In this document: piece after piece, positions 1-11,800 of the stretch | How the letters are laid out: each line of letters starts with the position of its first letter | Position numbering within the stretch: position 1 is the stretch's first letter | Source: Bacillota bacterium | GTDB lineage: Bacteria > Bacillota > Clostridia > Peptostreptococcales > Anaerovoracaceae | NCBI GenBank assembly: GCA_029239605.1 | Contig: JARBUO010000043.1 | Location: forward strand, 1-35,266 | Direction: 5' to 3' | DNA length: 35,266 bases | Translations under genes and position numbers: made by a program | The notes under the pieces: generated by a model | Seen by the model: the letters and a program-made list of their open reading frames with translations, nothing else | What the model was told of the DNA's origin: nothing | Databases searched by the model: none

Positions 1-732
<732 letters not shown>

Positions 733-807
733 TTATAAATGATAGATGATAGATGGATCCCATTCCTGGATATCCGTGACGATATCTGTTTTAGGTTGCC
801 ACAATTC

Positions 808-1839
808 CTATACGATAAACATTGCATCACCGTAGCTGAAAAACCGGTAGTTCTGCGCTACTGCTTCGTTGTAAGCTGAAATAATATTCTCTCTATTATA
901 CAGTGCAGACACCAGCATTAGCAAGGTGGATTTTGGAAGATGGAAATTGGTAATCAGACAGTCAACAACCTTGAACCGATAACCGGGATAGATAAAGATT
1001 CCCGTACTGCCTTCTCCGGGCGCAATGGTTCCGTCATCCTCTGCCGCACTTTCCATGGTACGTGTTGATGTCGTACCCACAGATATAATTCTGCCGCCGG
1101 ATCGCTTTGTTTCGTTTATGATGTTCGCATTTTCTTCATCGATGTGATATTCTTCAAAGTGCATCTTGTGTTCTTCAATGGTTTCACATTTCACGGGGCG
1201 GAAGGTTCCGATTCCCACATGGAGCGTTACATAAGCAAGCTTTATGCCTTTTTCTTCTGCTCTGTGAAGCAAATCCTCTGTAAAATGGAGCCCTGCGGTT
1301 GGTGCTGCTACGGACCCTTCTTCTTTGCAATAGACCGTCTGATACCGGTCTTTGTCTTCAGCTCCGCTTTCCCTTTCGATATACGGCGGAAGCGGAATTT
1401 TGCCCAGTTGTTCTAACAGTTCCAGGAAGACGCCTTCATATTCAAACTTCACAATTCTTGTGCCGCCCTCACCGTGCTCGATAATTTCTGCTATTAAAGT
1501 TCCATCCCCGAACGATACACGATCCCCGGGATGCAGCCGTTTTCCGGGACGAACCATGGTTTCCCAGGTATCTCCCTTGATCCTCTTGATCAGTAAAAAC
1601 TCGACCTTGGCACCGGTGCTCTCCTTTACTCCAAACAATCTGGCCGGAAGTACCTTGGAATTGTTCATGACCATACAGTCTCCCGGGTTCAGGTATTCCA
1701 GGATATCATAAAAGTGCTTATGGGCTAATTCACCGGTATTGCGGTCAATCACCATAAGCCTCGATTCGTCTCTTTTATCAGCAGGGTGCTGTGCGATCAG
1801 CTCCTCAGGTAAATTATAGTCAAAATCATTGATGTGCAT
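808..1839 (-). CDS. queA: S-adenosylmethionine:tRNA ribosyltransferase-isomerase QueA
   Basis: QueA transfers and isomerises the ribosyl part of SAM onto preQ1-tRNA to make epoxyqueuosine-tRNA, the step after Tgt. The 343-residue product is full family length. Recognisable segments are [19 protein letters not shown] at the start, [41 protein letters not shown] (highly conserved), [36 protein letters not shown], and the C-terminal [19 protein letters not shown]. The start ATG follows an AGAGGA site at a good distance. It lies 27 bases after the SpoIID/LytB gene and ahead of tgt, so the genes are probably co-transcribed. Nothing looks truncated. Confidence 0.97.
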   Translation of the reverse strand: MHINDFDYNLPEELIAQHPADKRDESRLMVIDRNTGELAHKHFYDILEYLNPGDCMVMNNSKVLPARLFGVKESTGAKVEFLLIKRIKGDTWETMVRPGKRLHPGDRVSFGDGTLIAEIIEHGEGGTRIVKFEYEGVFLELLEQLGKIPLPPYIERESGAEDKDRYQTVYCKEEGSVAAPTAGLHFTEDLLHRAEEKGIKLAYVTLHVGIGTFRPVKCETIEEHKMHFEEYHIDEENANIINETKRSGGRIISVGTTSTRTMESAAEDDGTIAPGEGSTGIFIYPGYRFKVVDCLITNFHLPKSTLLMLVSALYNRENIISAYNEAVAQNYRFFSYGDAMFIV

Positions 1840-1866
1840 TCATTTTCCTCTTCTTGTTTTTAATCT

Positions 1867-3255
1867 TTATTCTACTTCGATATCCGCAAAGAAATACTCC
1901 AGAATTTCTTTATAATCAAACCCTTGCTTCGCCATCTCCACAGCACTGTCCTGGGGCATTCCCACGCCATGACCGTATCCGTAGCCGTTGAACTCCACTG
2001 TTCCGGTTGTTACTGTTTGGCTCGATTCTGAGGATCTGCTTCCAAGAACAATGGTAACCTGCCCGTTGGATCCATATAAGCCATCGGCATCTATTTTTTT
2101 AGCTTTTCCGGAATCTCCGATTACATACAGTTTAGCGTTTGCGCTTGATTCGCTTCCCTTCAAACCATTGCTGATATTCCAGGTACCGTTACCCGCTCCT
2201 GAGGAGCTTCCTTTTCCAAGGGTGAACATATTTGATTTGACAATCGTTGCCCCCAAAACATTTCTGATATTTTCTTTCTTCAAATAGACGGTAGCTCCGC
2301 TGCCTACGATCTTAAGTTCCGAAACTGCACCGGTATTATTATAACCATTTATGGATACCGACTCTATGGTTCCCGGCGAAAAACCGGCGGACTCCAGCTT
2401 CGTCTTGATGATTTCGAAGGAAAGGCTGGTGCTCCAGGGATAGCTGGGGCTGTATTCATCCTTTACCGCTCTCAGATAGGGAAGCTTTCCGGACCACACA
2501 TCTTCTGAATTCTGCGTATATCCCCCGCTGTTTTTAAAATAAAAAGCGGAAACCGGTTCTCCGTCATAAAGGAGCAATTCCCCTTCCGTCTCATCTGTGG
2601 CTTTATTTGTGGCGTCATATTCACCCGAATACCCCTTGTATACCTGACAATGAGTGGAAGTGCAAAGATCAAAGCCATCTGCGGAATGCTTTCCCAAATT
2701 TTGCTCCGCATAACTTCTCGCCACGACGGCCTGGGCTTTCAATGCTTCCTTTGGGTTGGTATAACCCAGTTCCGAATTCAGAACTCCATAAACATAATGT
2801 TCCAAGCGAATCACATTAATTACAGCCATGCTATTATTTGATTTTGCAAGAAATTGAATTCCTCCCCGATATGGCGTTCCGTCATAATAAAGAATTCCCT
2901 CATCTTCATAGTCAGCAGGCATAATGCAGCCGGAAGAACCCATATCGGCGGACAATAAAACACCATCCATATCTCTGACGACAATATTTCCATTTTCACT
3001 TGAGATCGCAATCTCGTTATATGCCGGGAGCGGCATTCCTTCTTCAAAGCGTCTCCCATCGATGGTTCCAAGAAGAAATCCTTGATCTGATTTCAAAGTG
3101 GCGGTCGAGACACAATTGCTTCCAACTTTCAGACCGATCTTCAAATAATCACGTTTTGAAGCTGCTTCAACCTGATATCCACTGCATAAGGGCAGAATCA
3201 AAGCAAACATAATAATCATTATGGTAAATCTGACGTGTTTCATTCTACTTCCCAT
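1867..3255 (-). CDS. SpoIID/LytB domain protein, exported
   Basis: The 462-residue product starts with a signal peptide or membrane anchor (hydrophobic residues about 9-26, likely cleavage after VEAA). Proteins of the SpoIID/LytB family are peptidoglycan lytic transglycosylases or their relatives; SpoIID acts in engulfment during sporulation. The family core is visible: LEHYVYGVLNSELG with the candidate catalytic Glu, EALKAQAVVARSYAE, CTSTHCQVYKGY, TEGELLLYDGEPVSAFYFKNSGGYT, the SGKLPYLRAVKD stretch, and the closing GYGHGVGMPQDSAVEMAKQGFDYKEILEYFF. The start is ambiguous: ATG at 3255, or ATG at 3243 (MKHVRF) with a better spaced GGAAG. Its position between ruvB and queA is common in Clostridia. 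I would not call it SpoIID itself, because several LytB-type paralogues exist in such genomes. Confidence 0.9.
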   Translation of the reverse strand: MGSRMKHVRFTIMIIMFALILPLCSGYQVEAASKRDYLKIGLKVGSNCVSTATLKSDQGFLLGTIDGRRFEEGMPLPAYNEIAISSENGNIVVRDMDGVLLSADMGSSGCIMPADYEDEGILYYDGTPYRGGIQFLAKSNNSMAVINVIRLEHYVYGVLNSELGYTNPKEALKAQAVVARSYAEQNLGKHSADGFDLCTSTHCQVYKGYSGEYDATNKATDETEGELLLYDGEPVSAFYFKNSGGYTQNSEDVWSGKLPYLRAVKDEYSPSYPWSTSLSFEIIKTKLESAGFSPGTIESVSINGYNNTGAVSELKIVGSGATVYLKKENIRNVLGATIVKSNMFTLGKGSSSGAGNGTWNISNGLKGSESSANAKLYVIGDSGKAKKIDADGLYGSNGQVTIVLGSRSSESSQTVTTGTVEFNGYGYGHGVGMPQDSAVEMAKQGFDYKEILEYFFADIEVE

Positions 3256-3364
3256 ATTCCTTCTTTGATTTCAGCTTTCGTCCTCATTAAACCCCAGAAA
3301 AAGCTGATGTATTGTATTCTATGCGGCTTTCATTTTCATGCGAATGACATTGCGCCATTGCAAA

Positions 3365-4387
3365 TCACAATGTAATCTGTTCATCCGAAGGGCATTCCAA
3401 ACCAAGATGACGGTAAGCCAGCTCTGACGCCATTCGTCCCTTTTGCGTACGGTGCAAAAATCCCGCTTGGATCAAATACGGTTCATAGACATCTTCGATG
3501 GTAACCCGTTCTTCCCCGATGGAAGCAGAAATCGTATCAATTCCAACAGGACCCCCATGAAACCGTTCAATAATGATTTTAAGAATTTCACGATCCAGAT
3601 TCTCAAGCCCCTGGGCATCGATGCCCAGCGACTGCAGTGTCTGATTCGTTATTTCAAGATCGATGGTACCGTTGCCCTTAACCTGGCTGAAATCTCTAAC
3701 TCGTTTCAGAAGACGGTTTGCGACACGAGGCGTTCCCCTGGAGCGTCTTGCCATTTCAGTCAGAGACGCATCATCGATTCCGACATTCAGAATATCCGAT
3801 GAACGTTTGATGATTTTCTTCAGTTCATCGATGGTGTAAAGTTCAAATTTGCTCAGCACGCCGAATCGGTCACGAAGCGGTGCGGAAAGGCTTCCGGCTC
3901 TCGTCGTCGCGCCGATCAGAGTAAATTTGGATAAGTCCAATCGGATGGATCTGGCAGACGGGCCTTTTCCGATGATGATATCCAGGGCATAATCCTCCAT
4001 TGCTGAATAGAGAACTTCTTCCACAGAGCGATTCAAACGGTGAATTTCATCAATAAATAAAACATCGTTGTCGTTGAGATTTGTTAAAATTGCAGCGAGA
4101 TCCCCCGCTCTTTCGATGGCCGGACCGGAAGTAATCCGAAGATCCACGCCAAGTTCATTGGCAATAATTCCTGCCAATGTGGTTTTCCCCAGACCTGGAG
4201 GACCATAAAAAAGAACGTGATCCAGCGGTTCACGGCGCATCTTTGCAGCTTCAATAAAAATCTGCAGATTTTCTGTCACTGCCTTTTGCCCGATATACTC
4301 CAGGAGTTTCTTAGGCCGCAAGCTAAGCTCGATGCCGTCTTCATCAAAGTTTTTATCGGGAGATGTGATCCTTTCTTCAAAATCCAT
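3365..4387 (-). CDS. ruvB: Holliday junction branch migration helicase RuvB
   Basis: RuvB is the AAA+ motor that, with RuvA, drives branch migration of Holliday junctions. The 340-residue product is full length. It shows Walker [10 protein letters not shown] at about residues 62-70, Walker [16 protein letters not shown] near 105-120, the sensor and arginine-finger region [18 protein letters not shown], and the C-terminal winged helix ending in [17 protein letters not shown]. The gene begins five bases after the ruvA stop, so the two are translated from one message. ruvC lies upstream of both. The 109 bases between ruvB and the SpoIID-type gene hold no convincing terminator. Confidence 0.98.
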   Translation of the reverse strand: MDFEERITSPDKNFDEDGIELSLRPKKLLEYIGQKAVTENLQIFIEAAKMRREPLDHVLFYGPPGLGKTTLAGIIANELGVDLRITSGPAIERAGDLAAILTNLNDNDVLFIDEIHRLNRSVEEVLYSAMEDYALDIIIGKGPSARSIRLDLSKFTLIGATTRAGSLSAPLRDRFGVLSKFELYTIDELKKIIKRSSDILNVGIDDASLTEMARRSRGTPRVANRLLKRVRDFSQVKGNGTIDLEITNQTLQSLGIDAQGLENLDREILKIIIERFHGGPVGIDTISASIGEERVTIEDVYEPYLIQAGFLHRTQKGRMASELAYRHLGLECPSDEQITL

Positions 4388-4391
4388 TCCG

Positions 4392-4979
4392 TTATCTTCC
4401 TATCCCTTTCAATGCCCTTTTTATGTATTCTTCCACAGAAAGATGCTCCTCACTGACGTCAGCAAGGGCAGTAATTGCCTCGCTTCTGCTATAGCCAAGA
4501 CTGATCAGTGCGTTGATTGCTTCCGCCTTACCGGAGTCTGAAACGGTCTTTTCCGCCGCTTCTGCAAGTCCGCCTACCGCACCCATCTTATCTTTCAGTT
4601 CCAACGTAATTCTTTGGGCAATTTTTTTGCCGATTCCGTTTGCTTTTGTCAAAGCCGCGGCATCATCAAAGACGATTGCCTTTTTAATTTCTCCCGCAGG
4701 CATGATTGACAAAATAGACATGGCAGCTTTTGCTCCCACACCATTTACCGTGATTAGTTTTTTAAAAAGCTCCAAGGTTTCCTTATCATGAAAGCCGTAA
4801 AGGCTGACATCATCTTCCCTCACTGCCATAACGGTGTAAACCATCACAGTTTGGCCGCTTTCGGCAAGGTAGACGGGAGAATTGTCCGGGACAAAGATCT
4901 CGTAACCGATGCCGCCTGTTTCAATGACGATTCCGCCTTCAAACCGCATTGCGGCAACGCCTTTGATATAGTGAAACAT
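4392..4979 (-). CDS. ruvA: Holliday junction branch migration protein RuvA
   Basis: RuvA binds four-way DNA junctions and loads RuvB. The 195-residue product has the N-terminal OB-fold ([31 protein letters not shown]), the tandem helix-hairpin-helix middle ([21 protein letters not shown], then [23 protein letters not shown]), an Ala/Glu linker, and the C-terminal RuvB-contact domain ([20 protein letters not shown]). A clear AGGAGA ribosome site precedes the ATG. The gene is separated from ruvC by 131 bases without an ORF, slightly wide for an operon but with no terminator seen. Confidence 0.98.
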   Translation of the reverse strand: MFHYIKGVAAMRFEGGIVIETGGIGYEIFVPDNSPVYLAESGQTVMVYTVMAVREDDVSLYGFHDKETLELFKKLITVNGVGAKAAMSILSIMPAGEIKKAIVFDDAAALTKANGIGKKIAQRITLELKDKMGAVGGLAEAAEKTVSDSGKAEAINALISLGYSRSEAITALADVSEEHLSVEEYIKRALKGIGR

Positions 4980-5110
4980 ATGCTTCTCCTATCTTTCATT
5001 TATTCTGAAACCGCCGAAACCATATCCATTGACGCATTTCTAGCGATTCCCCACATTCTTATCCGATTCATCTTCTATGTACTGTCTCAGATTTTAGAAA
5101 CAAAATTTTG

Positions 5111-5620
5111 TTATTTGATGAGCGCCTTGTAGCGTTCAACCTTGCTCAAATGCCCCGCACAGTTGCCATGGCAGATAGCTGCTGCAAGCGCATCGGCGGT
5201 GTCGTCAGGCTTTGGGACCTCACTCAGGTTCAGTATGGTTTTTACCATAAACTGAATCTGCTTTTTCTCTGCCCTTCCGTACCCTGCAAGACCCATTTTG
5301 ATTTCCAGCGGAGTATATTCCCTGATCTCAAGACCAGAGTTTGCACATGCCAGTATGGCAACGCCTCTGGCTTGTCCCACAAGAATTGCCGTCTTTGAGT
5401 TGGTGTTAAAGAACAGTTCCTCAATGGAAACCACATCCGGCTCAAATTCCTGAATAATATCCATGAGATTCGTGTACAAATGTTTCAGCCGATCGGGCAT
5501 TTCCATTGAGGAATCCGTTGTAATCGCTCCATATCCGCAAACGGAGAAGCGATTGCCCTTCATATCTACAATCCCGTAGCCTAATATCGCATAGCCGGGG
5601 TCAATTCCAAGTATTCTCAT
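5111..5620 (-). CDS. ruvC: Crossover junction endodeoxyribonuclease RuvC
   Basis: RuvC cuts Holliday junctions with paired nicks. The chosen start is the ATG at 5618-5620 (MRILGIDPGYAILGYG), preceded by GGAG six bases upstream. The longer upstream frame adds 27 residues not seen in the family and would run into the promoter. The product has 169 residues, normal for RuvC. The four acidic catalytic residues are present: D7 in IDPG, E67 in SIEELFF, and D140 and D143 in DDTADALAAAICHG. It heads the ruvC-ruvA-ruvB group; a LexA-like box overlaps its promoter, as expected for an SOS-regulated resolvase. Confidence 0.97.
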   Translation of the reverse strand: MRILGIDPGYAILGYGIVDMKGNRFSVCGYGAITTDSSMEMPDRLKHLYTNLMDIIQEFEPDVVSIEELFFNTNSKTAILVGQARGVAILACANSGLEIREYTPLEIKMGLAGYGRAEKKQIQFMVKTILNLSEVPKPDDTADALAAAICHGNCAGHLSKVERYKALIK

Positions 5621-5635
5621 AAAAAACTCCAATAT

Positions 5636-5700
5636 AGTATACCATAATTTGAATGCAGTGTCTTCCCTACATTTTAGCATAAGAAACGTATGTTTGTCCA
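5636..5700 (-). promoter_or_regulatory. Candidate ruvC promoters with an embedded LexA/DinR-like box
   Basis: On the minus strand, TGGACA (5695-5700) and TAAAAT (5671-5676, extended by TGC) are 18 bases apart. A second candidate closer to the gene is AAGACA (5659-5664) and TGG-TATACT (5636-5641), 17 bases apart. Between the elements of the first promoter lies CAAACATACGTTTC (5683-5696). It matches the Gram-positive LexA box CGAACRNRYGTTYC at 13 of 14 positions and is close to palindromic. LexA bound here would cover the promoter, which suits SOS control of ruvCAB. Confidence 0.6.
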
Positions 5701-5856
5701 TTTCTATCTATGGATTGAATGAGAAGCCACTGCTGCCGCGAAGCTGCTTAACCTATTGTTAACCAAAATTTTACAAGCCTTTCCTTTTTTCCTTCCGCAG
5801 TACAGCTATAGAATAGTTGGGGACCATCTTGGTCTAAATGAAAAGGGAGGACACGA

Positions 5857-8800
5857 ATGAAACTACAAAACGACAAATCCAGAAAAACAAAGTCAATACA
5901 GGTCGCTTTCAAACGCATCGGATGCTTTTTGATTATCCTCAGCCTGCTGGTGCCTGTATTTACTTTTAAATCCAGCGCGGCAGAGCTTCCGCCGGTTTCT
6001 GACAGCGAAACCATTAACATTGGAATTGGAACGGATGTCCATATTGCCAGAAGCGACAGTCAATCCACCAAAACCATTGAGGCGCTTTTCCGCAAAGCCA
6101 TTCAGGGCTTCTATACGGCAAGCGGCAATCACCTCGACGCTGTAGCCTTTACAGGCGATCTCACCGATAATGGCTATGTTGATGAATTGCAGACCTTTCG
6201 CTCCATCGTAGACGAGGAGCTTGATCAAAGCACGTTATTTACAGCGGTCATGGGAAATCATGAGTTCTACAAACATGGCGCTGGTTTTAGTATCGATGAC
6301 AACCCTGGAACAAAAGAAGATATCCAAAACGACTTCGTCACCAACATCAAGACTCCTATCGAAGGGGATATTTCTGTGAAGGGAGTTCACATTCTGGCAG
6401 TGAGCCCGGATAACGAACTTGATTCTTATCGCGCAAGGGAAAGCTTTCTCCGGCAGAAAATTGCTGATGCGGCAGCTGAAAACCCAGAAAACCCGATTAT
6501 CATCATCGCACATAAGCCGGTAAAGTATACCGTGATGTCATCCGGAGAACCTCCGAAAGGTAGTTATGGTGCCTTGGCGGCTGACTGGTCTGAAGAGTTT
6601 CTGGATTTCATGAAGCAGTATCCCCAGATCATCTACTTTTCAGGCCATGCCCATGACGATCTTCGAAACGAAAAGAATATTTATCAGCAAGACTTTACTT
6701 CCATTCAGGCAGGAGTTGTATCGGCGGAAAGTGCCTCCACCGGATTGCTGGTTTCCATTGACAGTGACAAGGTCGTCACCATCAACCGGATTAATTTTTC
6801 CGCCGGCACTTACTATGATTCATGGACCATTGATATTCCAAAGGTAATTCAAAGCAAGGACAATTTCCAGTATCGAAAGGAGAATGTTCCAAAGAATATC
6901 AATCTGACCATGGCCGCAGAAGCCTCTGAACTGTATGTAAACTGGTTTAATACCACAGCGCAGACAGGCAAGGTGCAGTTTTCTGAAAAAACAAATCTGG
7001 TCGGGAATGAACTCACCACTTACGAGGAGATCGATGCCTTCAGCAGCGATGGTTCGGTGGATTCGACGGTGGATTCCCTGTATTATTATAATCACGCCCG
7101 ATTAACGAACTTGAGAAAAAATACCGAATATGCCTACCGGGTTGGTAATGAAAACGGCTGGTCCGAATACAGCACCTTTACCACTCCTGCTTCCGACGGC
7201 GATTTCAGCTTTGTTTTTACAGCAGATCCGCAGATTAACGGCAGCGGGGAAAGCAGCGACATCATCGGCTGGAGAAACACCATGTCACGTGCAGCAGAGT
7301 ACTTCCCCAATGCACAATTTATGTTGTCTGCCGGAGATCAGGTTGAGGTAGCCTCAAATAGCCTCCAGTATGACGGGTTTTTCTCCCCTCCGGAGCTGAA
7401 AACTTTGCCGATTGCAACGGTTGTGGGCAACCATGATTTCAACTCCAAATTATATTCCCAGCATTTTGCTTATTCCAACGTTTCAGAGGACACCATGACA
7501 AAATCCACCGGGGAATACAGCGGCGACTACTGGTTCGTACGGAACAATACCCTGTTTATGATGCTGAACAGCAATGAGCAGGACACACGCAAACACGTTA
7601 ACTTTATGCAGCAGGCAATTCTCGATGCAGGAGACGATGTCAAATGGAAGGTGGTCATGTTCCACCACTCGGTGTTCAGCACCGCAGGCCATGCAGGGGA
7701 TTCAGACATCATCGCCCGTAGAAAAACACTGCCCTCAGCCCTTTCAGATCTTCAGATCGATGTGGCGCTCATGGGGCACGACCACATCTTTTGCCGTACC
7801 TTTATGATGGACGGAGTCATACCCGACACTACTTCCACCGGCGAATCCGAAACAGTTAACCCGGAGCCGGGCCTCGTACTTTATATCACTGGAAATTCTG
7901 CAAGTGGCGGAAAATACTATGATATGGAATACGGAAACGCCGATTATGCGGCAAAAACCTACCAGAACTATACTCGATACATCTCCAATGTAGATGTATT
8001 GGACACAGCGCTTACCATTACATCCTACAACGCAACGGACATGGAAGAAACTGACCGCTACACCCTGATTAAAAATCAGGCGCCTGCGGCAGATACGCTG
8101 AAGCCATATCTGTTTCTTCCTACAGAGAACAAAGTGGCTCTGGACAATTCCTTTGACAAAATGGCAGGTGTCTCTGCGATTGATAACGTTGACGGCGACC
8201 TCACCGATCAGATACTGGTAACGGGTGAGGTGGATACCTCCACCGAAGGAACTTATTCCCTGACCTATACCGTCACCGATACTGCAGGAAACACCGCAAC
8301 GGCAATCAGAGAAATTGTCGTCAGAAAACAGATCACCGGAACCGGTGGACTGTATTTCGGAATCGATATCCGGAACGGCAAACTCGCAAATGAAGCGAAT
8401 TCTGCCCTATCCTATTCCACCTATACCGCCAGCAGTGGCTATGTCTTTGAGACAGACAACGAAATCCACCAGACGGTACTTCAGGGGCCGGAAAAAGGCA
8501 ATCTGATCATTGAAGGCTTAAATCTGGCACCCCTGGATAATCAGTACACCATTGAAACCTACATTAAAATACCAAGTGAATTGTCCCTCTCATCACCGGG
8601 CAGCCTGGATTCCTACGACATCTTCCAATTTGATGATCAAAACATCAATCTAGTAGGCTTTCCGGGAAATACCTATTTTGGTTCCGGGCGATATTCCCAC
8701 GGGGATGCAGATGTTACCGCATTAAAAAATCTGCCTGTTGATCAATGGATTCATGTGGTGGCCACAGCCCAGGATGAGGAACAGGTTCTTTACGTCAACG

Positions 8801-11800
8801 GGGTTGAATTTGCAAAGAATACTTACAAAGATCTTAACATTACGTCAACAAAAAACGATGAACTGATCTTGGGCGGTACCTATAGCAACAGAAGCGGGCT
8901 GATCAAATACGCCTCCTTCCGAATCTACGGTAACTTTACCAATGCTGGTTTGGCCGAGGAAATGTATCAGGCAATGCTGGACAGCCTGTCTGCTGATTAT
9001 TCTGAGGTTGATGCAGCCATCGCAAGAATCCCTGCCAATCTGGCCCTCTACACAGAAGAAAGTGTGGCAAATCTGCAGGCCGCGTTGGATGCTGTGGATC
9101 GAAACAAGACACAGGACGAGCAAACTCTGGTCGATGAATATGCCGCCGCCATCGAAGAAGCAAGGCTTGCCCTCACCTATCATGGCACGGCCGACTACTC
9201 CGCCGTTACGGCTGCACTCGCTAAAATACCTGCAAACCTGAGCCTTTACACCGAGGAAAGCGTCAATGCGTTATCCGTCGCACAAAGTGCGGTAGTCCCA
9301 GGCAAGGACACCGGCGAACAGTCCATTGTGGACGGGTATGCACAGGCCATCGAAGATGCAATCAGCGCACTGGAATACAAGGCCGCGGATTATACCGCAG
9401 TGGATGCAGCACTTGCCATGGTTCCAAGTGATTTATCCCCCTATGCTTCTGAAAGCGTAATTGCTCTGAATGCTGCAATTGCTGCGGTTTCCAGGGACAA
9501 GAACATCACCGAGCAAAGTATTGTGGATGGATATGCACAGGCCATCGAAAATGCCATCAGCGGGCTGGCCATTGCAGGAAGAACCCTGTACTTCGGAATT
9601 GACATCCAAAACGGTAATTTCAAAAACGAGGCTGGTTCTGCGGTTACCTCCGTTTATAATATCCCGGGAGACTATGGATTTGAAACCGATGCCATGCTGA
9701 ACCGCACCGTAATGCGCGGTCCAAGGCAAGGAAACATGGGCATCAGCGGTTTGAACCTTGCACCTCTTGACAATCAGTTTTCCATCGAAACCTATCTCTA
9801 CATTCCAAGCACTGCGTCAGCCTATGACGTTTTCCAGTTTGATGACCAAAATGTCAATTTGGTCGGGTTATCAGGTGCGACCTATTTCGGCGCAGGGAAA
9901 TGCTCCGACGGAGATGCCGATGTTGTGGCAGCAAAAAATCTTCCTGTCGATCAGTGGGTTCATGTGATTTGCACCGCAAAAGAAGGAGCGCAAGTTCTTT
10001 ACGTAAACGGCAAAGAATTTGCTTCTGAAACGTATGATGGTTTAAACACCTTTCCCTCCTCCGCCGACGAGTTGATTTTTGGAGGTACCTCGAGTGGACG
10101 AAGCGGGGAAATCAAATTTGCTTCTTTTAGAATCTACAGAGAATTTATGACTCCCGGTTTGGCGGAAAACGCCTATAACACTGTGAAGAACGGGCTTCCT
10201 GCTGATTATACCTCAGTGGATGCAGCCCTGGCAAAGATTCCAGCGGAATTAAGCCTTTATACAGAAGACAGCGTAGCGGTTCTTCAGACTGCCGTGGCTG
10301 GAATTGTCAGGGGCAAGACCGTAGTGGAACAGGCACTTGTCAATGGCTATGCAGCGGCAATCGAAAGTGCCATTGCTGCCCTCATCGAACGAGGTGCGCC
10401 GGATCAAACTGTGGATCTTTCTGAAATTCACGGTGTTACTGCCCCCGTTACCGGTGAAGAACCCTCTCGTACCATAGAGGAAAGCCCTCAATATACCGGA
10501 ACGATATCCTGGACACCGGAGGATGCTCCTTTTGAAGAAGAAACGAGATACACTGCAACCATCACACTTGCACCGAAATCCGGGTTTACACTGGAGGGCG
10601 TCACTGAGAACTTCTTTACAGTCGATGGTGCCTTAACCGTAACAAACACGGCGAATTCCGGAGTGGTTACTGCAAGCTTCCCTGCAACAGACGCGCAGGA
10701 ACCAACACCGGTGAAGAAGGCCATTACCGTAGGAAGTCAGCAAGGTACCATTCTTTCGGCAACCGCTGGTACCGCTACCTATTCCGCCGTCTTCTCCAAT
10801 ATTGCAGATGATACCGCGGTAACGGTAATCTGGTCCGATCACAAAGGATACATTGATGCTGCGCCGAATGGAATCTATGCCGTGGCCTCAGATGTCAGAA
10901 ACAGTCTCTCATTGATCACAATTACAACGGATGAAACAGCTGAGACGGGCGATTACTATTTCGTCCTCAGCAGCGACGAAATCTTCTCCGGTCCAGTTCC
11001 ATTTACCATCGGTTCTGAACCGGTCAAAACTTATACGGTCACCTTTAAGAACTGGGATGGCAGCATTCTGAAAACAGAAACAGTAAAAAGCGGCGCCGGT
11101 GCCACAGCACCGGCAGAACCAACCAGATCCGGTTATACCTTTACGGGCTGGGATGCCTCTTACAAAGAAATCACCGAGGACCTTACCGTAACTGCCCAAT
11201 TTAAAAAAGACAGCCCGGGAAAAGGAAGCAGCGGATCCTCTGACAAATCAAAAACACCCGTCATCCCTGCCGGTGAATACCATGCCGTAATCTCTGGCTC
11301 CGGCGTGTCACAAGGAACACAGCTTATGAAGCTGCATACCGCGTCCTCCAGTGCTTCCGTCATACTTTTTGAGAACCCTCTTGCAGAAGGAAAACAGATG
11401 GAAATCACCGTACCGTCCATACCGGAGGTTAGCAACTATTCCCTTGAAATCCCAGTCCCTTCCCTGTCCAGGGACCAAGGGGCAGGCACACTGAATTTCA
11501 GCACTGAATTTGGAAGCTTAACCATCTCTGATCATATGCTTTCCGGTAGTTTAGGGCAGAACGGAAATCAGGCTGAAATCACCATAGGCGATGGTGACAA
11601 AACCTCCCTCACGGAATCAGTCAGAACTTTGATCGGAAACAGGCCTCTGGTGAATCTAAATTTAACTATTGACGGCGTTAAAACTGACTGGAACAATCCC
11701 GGTGCCCCTGTCACTGTTTCGATCCCTTACTCACCAACAGCAGAAGAGCTGGAAAACCCTGAGGGCATTGGAATCTGGTATCTTGATGGCAGCAGAAATG

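Noticed and set aside
3256-3364. SigE-type sporulation promoter before the SpoIID/LytB gene
   Set aside because: CATAGAAT resembles a -10 element, but no convincing -35 element lies at the right distance.
5621-5701. Longer RuvC start at 5701
   Set aside because: It would be encoded through the promoter and LexA-like box, and the extra residues precede the conserved MRILGIDPG start.
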